Source: Hymenobacter yonginensis
GTDB taxonomy: Bacteria > Bacteroidota > Bacteroidia > Cytophagales > Hymenobacteraceae
NCBI RefSeq assembly: GCF_027625995.1
Contig: NZ_CP115396.1
Location: 620,001 to 684,000, forward strand
Reading direction: 5' to 3'
Length of the DNA: 64,000 bases
Part shown: in pieces, positions 58,902 to 64,000 of the stretch
Numbering within the stretch: the stretch's first letter is position 1
How the letters are laid out: each line of letters opens with the position of its first letter
Made by a program: the position numbers and the translations under genes
The notes under the pieces: model-generated
What the model was told of the DNA's origin: nothing
The model's database searches: none
What the model saw: the letters and a program-made list of their open reading frames with translations, nothing else

Positions 58902-60011
58902 ATGGCTGCTTCCATTTCCTCCACAAACCCTGCTGCCTCCGCCGGCCAGCCGGAACCGGTTCGCGTGACCGACTTTGGCCGCACGGCGGAAGGCGCCACG
59001 GCCCAGCTCTACACGCTCCGCAATGCGCACGGCCTGCAGGTGAGCATCACGAATTACGGCGGCACCATCACGCAGCTGCTCGTACCCGACAGGGCCGGGC
59101 AGCTGAGCGACGTGGTGCTGGGGTTCGACAGTCTGGCCGGCTACCAGAGCCCGGCGTACCGCAAGGCCGGCCCGTATTTCGGCGCGCTGATCGGGCGCTA
59201 CGCCAACCGCATTGCCGGCGGCCGGTTTCAGCTCAACGGCCAGCAGTATACGCTGGCCACCAACAACAACGGCAACGCCCTGCACGGCGGCCTCCGCGGC
59301 TTCGACAAGGTGCTGTGGCAGGCCGAGCCCGGCAGCAGCCCCGCCGGCCCGACGCTGCGCCTGACCTACCTGAGCCCCAACGGCGAGGAAGGCTACCCTG
59401 GCAATTTGCGCGTAACGGTGACCTACACGCTCACCCACGACAACGCCCTGCAGCTCGACTACACCGCCATCACCGACCAGGCCACGCCCGTCAACCTCAC
59501 CAACCACACCTATTTCAATCTGGCGCTGGGGCGTAATGCGGACGTGCTGAACCACGAAGTGCAGTTAGCGGCTGACCGTTACACGGTGGTGAATGACAGC
59601 CAGATTCCGACCGGCGAGCAGCGCCCGGTGGCCGGTACGCCCTTCGACTTCACCGCACCCCAGGCCATCGGCAGCCGGATTGCGCAGGTGCCCGGCGGCT
59701 ACGACCACAACTGGGTGTTGCGCCAGCCCGCCGGCCTGCACCCGGCAGCTTCCGTGTACGAGCCCACCACCGGCCGCACGCTGGAGGTAACCACCAGCCA
59801 GCCCGGCGTGCAGTTCTACACCGCCAATTTTCTGGATGGCTCTCTGACCGGCAAAGCCGGCATTACCTACGGCCAGCACGCCGGCCTGTGCCTGGAAACC
59901 CAGCATTTCCCCGATTCGCCCAACCAGCCCACGTTCCCGAACACCATCCTGGAGCCGGGCCAGACGTTTTCCGCCACCACCGTCTACCGCTTTGGCGTGC
60001 GCTCTAAATAA
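58902..60011 (+). CDS. galM: Aldose 1-epimerase (galactose mutarotase)
   Basis: A 369-residue mutarotase that interconverts alpha and beta anomers of galactose or glucose. NNNGNALHGGLRGFDKV and LTNHTYFNLA carry the two catalytic histidines, and CLETQHFPDSPN the catalytic Glu. No signal peptide is apparent. It is near the galT, symporter and LacI genes, consistent with galactose catabolism, and converges with the LacI gene. Confidence 0.92.
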   Translation: MAASISSTNPAASAGQPEPVRVTDFGRTAEGATAQLYTLRNAHGLQVSITNYGGTITQLLVPDRAGQLSDVVLGFDSLAGYQSPAYRKAGPYFGALIGRYANRIAGGRFQLNGQQYTLATNNNGNALHGGLRGFDKVLWQAEPGSSPAGPTLRLTYLSPNGEEGYPGNLRVTVTYTLTHDNALQLDYTAITDQATPVNLTNHTYFNLALGRNADVLNHEVQLAADRYTVVNDSQIPTGEQRPVAGTPFDFTAPQAIGSRIAQVPGGYDHNWVLRQPAGLHPAASVYEPTTGRTLEVTTSQPGVQFYTANFLDGSLTGKAGITYGQHAGLCLETQHFPDSPNQPTFPNTILEPGQTFSATTVYRFGVRSK

Positions 60012-60023
60012 AACAGGCACCCG

Positions 60024-61052
60024 CTACGGCCGTACCGACGACTCGCGGGGCAGCAGCTGGGGCGGCAGCACCACGCGGCGGGGCTGATGCTCGACGGTGC
60101 CTACTTCCAGAATCTCCAGAAACAGCCGCACCGCTTCCTGGCCCATTTGCTCGCAGCGCTGGTCTACGGAAGTCAGGCGAGGCTCGGTGAAGGAGGTGAA
60201 GATTTCGTTGCTGAAGCCGGCCAGCAGCATATCCTGCGGCACTTGCAGGCCATGCGCCTTAAGCGTTTGCAGCGCCCCGACCAGAGAAAAGTCGCTGGCC
60301 GAGAACAGGCCGTCGGGGCGCTGGGCGGGCGGCAAAGCCAGCAGCTGGGCCATGCCGGCGGTGCCGTCGGCCAGCTTCATGTCGGAGGTGATGACGAGGG
60401 CGTCGTCTTCGGGCAGGCCGTAGGTGTTCAGGGCTGCCAGGTAGCCCAGGCGGCGGTTGCGGTAGATGTTCAGGTGCTGGGGGCCGGCAAAGTGGGCAAT
60501 GCGGCGGCAGCCCTGCTCGATGAGGTGCGTGGTGGCCTGGTAGGCGCCCTGGTAGTCGTCGAGCACCACGGCGTTGACGTTGGGTGTTTCCAGCATCCTA
60601 TCGAAAAACACCAGCGGAATGCCGCGCTTACGGACTTTTTCGAAGTGGCGCGTGTCGTGGGTGGTGCGCGACAACGACACCAGAATGCCCTCCACCTGCG
60701 CGTTGATCAGCGTGTCTATGTTGCTCTTTTCCTGCTCTACTTCCTCGTTCGACTGGCAGATCATCACCCGGAAGCCGGCCTTGCTGGCCACCGTTTCGAT
60801 GCCGTGCACCACCGACGCGAAGAACGTGCCCTCAATGTGCGGCACCAGCACGCCCAGCAGCTTGCTGCGCCCGGTGCGCAGGCTGGCCGCCAAGTGGTTG
60901 GGGTGGTAGTTGAACTGCTCCGCCAGCTCCTGCACCCGCTGCCGGGTGGCCGCGCTGATGGTGGTGTGGTTGTTGAGCGCCCGCGAAACAGTGGAGGGCG
61001 ACAAGTTCAGCGCCTTGGCCAGATCGGCAATAGAAGCGCGGTGGTTCTGCAC
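60024..61052 (-). CDS. LacI-family transcription regulator
   Basis: A 342-residue repressor. The N-terminal helix-turn-helix (ASIADLAKALNLSPSTVSRA) and hinge are followed by a periplasmic-binding-protein-like sugar domain (LLGVLVPHIEGTFFASVVHG, PLVFFDRML, DGLFSASDFSLVGAL). No ATG is available near the family start; the GTG at 61052 gives the expected N-terminus (VQNHRASIADLAKALN). The frame further upstream runs into repeats. It lies between galM and the symporter and probably controls the galactose genes. Confidence 0.88.
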   Translation of the reverse strand: MQNHRASIADLAKALNLSPSTVSRALNNHTTISAATRQRVQELAEQFNYHPNHLAASLRTGRSKLLGVLVPHIEGTFFASVVHGIETVASKAGFRVMICQSNEEVEQEKSNIDTLINAQVEGILVSLSRTTHDTRHFEKVRKRGIPLVFFDRMLETPNVNAVVLDDYQGAYQATTHLIEQGCRRIAHFAGPQHLNIYRNRRLGYLAALNTYGLPEDDALVITSDMKLADGTAGMAQLLALPPAQRPDGLFSASDFSLVGALQTLKAHGLQVPQDMLLAGFSNEIFTSFTEPRLTSVDQRCEQMGQEAVRLFLEILEVGTVEHQPRRVVLPPQLLPRESSVRP

Positions 61053-61137
61053 GGCAAGCGAGGGAAAGGGAAGAGAATTAAAGATTAAAAATGAAGAATT
61101 AAAAATAAACCGGCGGCCGGGCAAGTAGCGCGAACCT

Positions 61138-61285
61138 GTAGCGCGAAGCCTTTGCTTCGCGTTTTGTTGCGAAAATAGCTTCCGGTTTCCGGCCACGAAG
61201 AGCTGTAGCGCGAAGCCTTTGCTTCGCGTTTCGCTGCCCGATGCTGCGTTGCTCAACGAAACGCGAAGCAAAGGCTTCGCGCTAC
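61138..61285. repeat. Inverted repeat pair between LacI and symporter genes
   Basis: GTAGCGCGAAGCCTTTGCTT (extended to 29 bases, 61205-61233) and 61257-61285 are perfect reverse complements around a 23-base centre. An extra direct copy is at 61138-61171. The right end lies five bases beyond the symporter stop codon, so it probably acts as that gene's transcript end. Confidence 0.88.
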
Positions 61286-61289
61286 TTAG

Positions 61290-63002
61290 CTACCAGAACT
61301 TCACGTACAGGGCCGAAATCAGCAGCAGGATTACGGTGATGAGGGCCAGCTGCCGCGGCGCCACCCGGAACATGCCTTTCTCCAGGTGCAGGGCCTTGGG
61401 GTTCACGGCCGGGCCGGTCAGGCTGATGAGCGCCATCAGGGCCACGGTCAGGAAAAACGACCAGCCCATGCTCACCAGAAACGGCACTTCCAGCATGCCT
61501 TTGGCATTGCGGAAAGCGGTGTAGAAGATGGTTTCGGCGCCCAGCAGGCGCGGAGCCAGGTCGTTGAAGAACAGCGAGAAGCCGAAGCCGCCCAGCATGC
61601 CCGCCACGGCCGCCGTAGCGGTGGTGCGCTTCCAGAACATACCCAGCAGAAACACCGCCACGATGCCGGGCGAAATGTAGCCGGTGTACTTCTGCACGAA
61701 CGTGAAGCCGCCGTTGCCGCCCACGCCCAGCAAATCTTCCCAGGTGAAGCTGATGGCCAGCAGCATGGCCAGCAGCACCGTCAGGCGGCCCACCCACACC
61801 AGCTTCGCCTCCGTGGCCTGCGGGTTGAGGTAGCGGCGGTAGATGTCGAGGGTGAAGATGGTGGAAATGGAGTTGGCTTTGCCGGCCAGCGAGGCCACAA
61901 TGGCCGCTGTGAGGGCCGCCAGCGAAAGTCCCTTCAACCCATTCGGCAGGAAGGTGAGGATGGCCGAGTAGGCGTTGTCGGGATTCACGCCGGCCCCGCC
62001 GGCGCTCATTTCGGCCTGCAGGCTGCCGTTCTGGTGCAGCACGTAGGCCGCAATGCCGGGCAGCACCACCACCAGCGGCATAATCAGCTTCAGTAGGGCC
62101 GCGAACAGGATGCCGGTGCGGGCCGTGTTGAGGTTGGCACCCAACGCCCGCTGCGTGATGTACTGGTTGCAGCCCCAGTAGTTGAGGTTGGCCACCCACT
62201 GGCCGCCGGCGTACATCACCAAACCCGGCAGCGCCAAGTACTTGCTCACGTATTCCTGCGACGAGTTGGGCGTGGGCTTGGCGAAAATCATGTGAAAATG
62301 GTCGTCGGCGGAGTGCAGCAACGTCTGGAAGCCGGCAATGGCGCTGTGGCCCAGCCCGAACTTCTCGCTCACCAGCGTGAGAGCCAGGTAGCTGGTGGCC
62401 AGGCCGCCGAGCAGCAGCACCGCCACCTGAATCACGTCGGTGTAGCCCACCACCTTCATGCCGCCCAGCGTGATGATGAGCGCAAACACGGCCAGCCCCA
62501 CCAGAATCAGGTGGAAGCTGCCGCCGTCGGCGCTACCCACCAGGTTGTTGATGGCCAGGGCTCCGAGGTAGAGAATCACGGTCAGGTTCACGGCCACGTA
62601 CAGAAACAGCCAGAAGATGCTCATAATCAGGCTGAGCGTGGCGTTGTAGCGCTGCTCCAGAAACTGCGGCATCGTGTAGATTTTCTGCCGCAGGTAAATC
62701 GGCATAAAGAACACGGCCACGAACAGCAGCACAATGGCTGCCACCCACTCGTAGGCCGCCACCGCCAGCCCCTGCGTGAAGCCCGCCCCGGAAGTGCCGA
62801 TAAACTGCTCGGCTGAGATGTTGGAGGCAATCATGCTGGCCCCGATGGCCCACCACGTCAGCGAGCCTTCGGCCAGGAAGTAGTCCTTGGAATCCAGCTC
62901 CTTGCTTTGCTTGCGCTTGTAGATATAATACCCGTAGCCCGACACCCCCAGCAGGTAGAACAGGAACACTAGAAGGTCGAAAGTTGTCAGGCCGTTGCGC
63001 AT
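61290..63002 (-). CDS. SLC5-family sodium/sugar symporter
   Basis: A 570-residue sodium:solute symporter with about 14 membrane helices. EGSLTWWAIGASMIASNISA and QFIGTSGAGFTQGLAVAAYE are SLC5 helix 1 motifs; NLNYWGCNQYITQRALGA and LVVVLPGIAAYVL are typical of the SGLT/vSGLT-like branch. Neighbouring galT and galM suggest galactose as substrate. It follows galT on the same strand after about 90 bases. Confidence 0.88.
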   Translation of the reverse strand: MRNGLTTFDLLVFLFYLLGVSGYGYYIYKRKQSKELDSKDYFLAEGSLTWWAIGASMIASNISAEQFIGTSGAGFTQGLAVAAYEWVAAIVLLFVAVFFMPIYLRQKIYTMPQFLEQRYNATLSLIMSIFWLFLYVAVNLTVILYLGALAINNLVGSADGGSFHLILVGLAVFALIITLGGMKVVGYTDVIQVAVLLLGGLATSYLALTLVSEKFGLGHSAIAGFQTLLHSADDHFHMIFAKPTPNSSQEYVSKYLALPGLVMYAGGQWVANLNYWGCNQYITQRALGANLNTARTGILFAALLKLIMPLVVVLPGIAAYVLHQNGSLQAEMSAGGAGVNPDNAYSAILTFLPNGLKGLSLAALTAAIVASLAGKANSISTIFTLDIYRRYLNPQATEAKLVWVGRLTVLLAMLLAISFTWEDLLGVGGNGGFTFVQKYTGYISPGIVAVFLLGMFWKRTTATAAVAGMLGGFGFSLFFNDLAPRLLGAETIFYTAFRNAKGMLEVPFLVSMGWSFFLTVALMALISLTGPAVNPKALHLEKGMFRVAPRQLALITVILLLISALYVKFW

Positions 63003-63092
63003 CAGAGAGGAAGGGTGGGAAACAGGGGAGGGGAGAAGGGAAGCAGAGCAGGGACAGCGCAGTTTGCGCTACGCTGCGGGACGGTACTAGTG

Positions 63093-64000
63093 CTAAGTAA
63101 CAGAATTAGCGGCAGCTGCCTTGTAGTGCACTTCCGGCTGGGCCCGCAGCTGCTCGGCGGCCCATTCCGGCGTGATGTCGCGCTGGGCGTTGGCCAGCAG
63201 CTCGTAGCCCACCATAAACTTGCGCACCGTGGCCGAGCGCAGCAGCGGCGGGAAGAAGTGCATGTGCAGGTGCCACTCGGGGTACGCCGGGCCATCGGTG
63301 GGCCGCTGGTGCAAGCCGGCCGAGTACGGAAACGAGGTCTGGAACAGGTTGTCGTAGCGGATGGTGAGGCGCTGGAGGGCGTCGGCGAAGGCGTCTTTCT
63401 CGGCTTCGCTGAGCTGGGTGAGGTCCTGCACGGCGCGGCGCGGCAGTAGCAGCGCCTCGAAGGGCCAGCTGGCCCAGAACGGCACCAGCGCCACCCAGTG
63501 CGCGTTTTCCAGCACCACGCGGCTTTGCTCGGCCAGCTCCAGGGCCAGGTAGTCGGCGAGCAGCGTGCGGCCGTGCTCCTGGAAATAGGCCAGCTGCTGG
63601 CGGCTCTCCTTGGCCGGCTCGCCGGGCACGGTGCGCTGCGCCCATATCTGGCCGTGCGGGTGCGGGTTCGAGCAGCCCATCACGGCGCCCTTGTTCTCGA
63701 AAATCTGCACGTAGCCGATATCGGGGCGGGCGGCCAGCTCCCGGAACTGCTCGGTCCAGACGTCCACCACGCGGCGCAGGTCGGCTACCGGCATTTCGGG
63801 CAGCGTCAGGTCGTGGCGGGGCGAAAAGCAGATGACACGGCCCAGGCCACTCTCGGCCTCGGCCCGCAGCAGTCCGCCTTGGTTGAGCGAACCAGCCGGC
63901 GCATCCTCGCGCAGGGCCGCAAAGTCGTTGTCGAACACGAAGGTGCCGCGGTAGTCGGGGTTCTGGTCGCCGTTCACGCGGCCGTTGCCGGGGCAGAGGT
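63093..64000 (-). CDS. galT: Galactose-1-phosphate uridylyltransferase (5' end beyond the window)
   Basis: Leloir-pathway enzyme exchanging UMP between UDP-glucose and galactose-1-phosphate. The visible 300 or so residues include the active-site [10 protein letters not shown] (His-x-His), [11 protein letters not shown] and the early CPGN.R.NG..NPDY-type segment at the window edge. The frame stays open to position 64000; the GTG at 63977 lies within this conserved early motif and is not the start. Upstream of the symporter and probably in one operon. Confidence 0.9.
   Translation of the reverse strand, partial: LCPGNGRVNGDQNPDYRGTFVFDNDFAALREDAPAGSLNQGGLLRAEAESGLGRVICFSPRHDLTLPEMPVADLRRVVDVWTEQFRELAARPDIGYVQIFENKGAVMGCSNPHPHGQIWAQRTVPGEPAKESRQQLAYFQEHGRTLLADYLALELAEQSRVVLENAHWVALVPFWASWPFEALLLPRRAVQDLTQLSEAEKDAFADALQRLTIRYDNLFQTSFPYSAGLHQRPTDGPAYPEWHLHMHFFPPLLRSATVRKFMVGYELLANAQRDITPEWAAEQLRAQPEVHYKAAAANSVT

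Noticed and set aside
1-64000. tRNA, rRNA, riboswitch and replication-origin features
   Set aside because: I found no T-loop-like GGTTCGAATCC sequence, rRNA segments, recognisable riboswitch cores or DnaA-box clusters by eye in the intergenic gaps. A covariance-model search would be decisive.
1-64000. Insertion sequences as the source of the intergenic palindromes
   Set aside because: No transposase or integrase gene is present, and I saw no flanking target duplications, so calling them insertion sequences is not supported.

Overview
The window looks like chromosome of a high-GC member of the Bacteroidota, most likely a Hymenobacter-like member of the Cytophagales. This is inferred from GC-rich coding sequence, Bacteroidota-type promoters (-7 element TAnnTTTG), genes mostly lacking Shine-Dalgarno sites, the Bacteroidota-type transcarbamylase ArgF', a TonB-dependent receptor paired with a DUF4249 lipoprotein, and many small families with Bacteroidota character. 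I see no rRNA, tRNA, CRISPR array, transposase or prophage.

Layout. 1-16429: a biosynthetic block. It starts with a promoter, a perfect palindrome and an arginine-codon leader peptide ahead of an N-acyltransferase, argG, argC and argD. Then comes a second promoter with a pyrL-like attenuator ahead of pyrB, pyrC, purE, purK, carA, carB and argF'. carAB supplies carbamoyl phosphate to both PyrB and ArgF', so arginine and pyrimidine synthesis (plus one purine step) are physically linked. Four small, visibly lower-GC genes of unknown function sit at junctions inside this block. 16430-25450: two small secreted proteins, a nuclease-like protein with a basic tail, dinB, a lipoprotein, a DMT exporter, rarA, sppA and purine nucleoside phosphorylase. 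25450-32214: a lipocalin-like lipoprotein, a DUF4249/TonB receptor pair, thioredoxin, an exported protein, an HNH protein and a DUF6687 protein. 32304-42738: sbcC and sbcD separated by three small genes, a CstB-like persulfide dioxygenase-rhodanese, a Spy/LTXXQ-like protein, an amino acid permease and a DUF2945 protein. 43049-49848: a TPR histidine kinase with its LuxR-type response regulator, a small protein with its own promoter, a ricin/PD40/OmpA outer-membrane protein, and a DUF6929 protein.

49984-56910 is the most interesting accessory system. It is a seven-gene, same-strand cluster: SpeD-like pyruvoyl decarboxylase, DUF4178, a small membrane protein, DUF350, a membrane-fused spermidine synthase-like protein, a Tat-type exported FAD amine-oxidase-like protein, and a histidine-rich multipass protein. 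It looks like a membrane-associated polyamine system of unknown purpose, and its SpeD lacks the usual active-site cysteine.

57207-64000: aspA, then a galactose cluster (galM, a LacI regulator, an SLC5 symporter and galT, which runs off the right edge).

A second theme is long inverted repeats of several sequence families. They are packed into intergenic gaps, many within about 10-20 bases of stop codons, with arms of about 22-45 bases, sometimes nested inside each other. They look like a mobile or amplified palindrome population that may also serve as transcript 3' ends.
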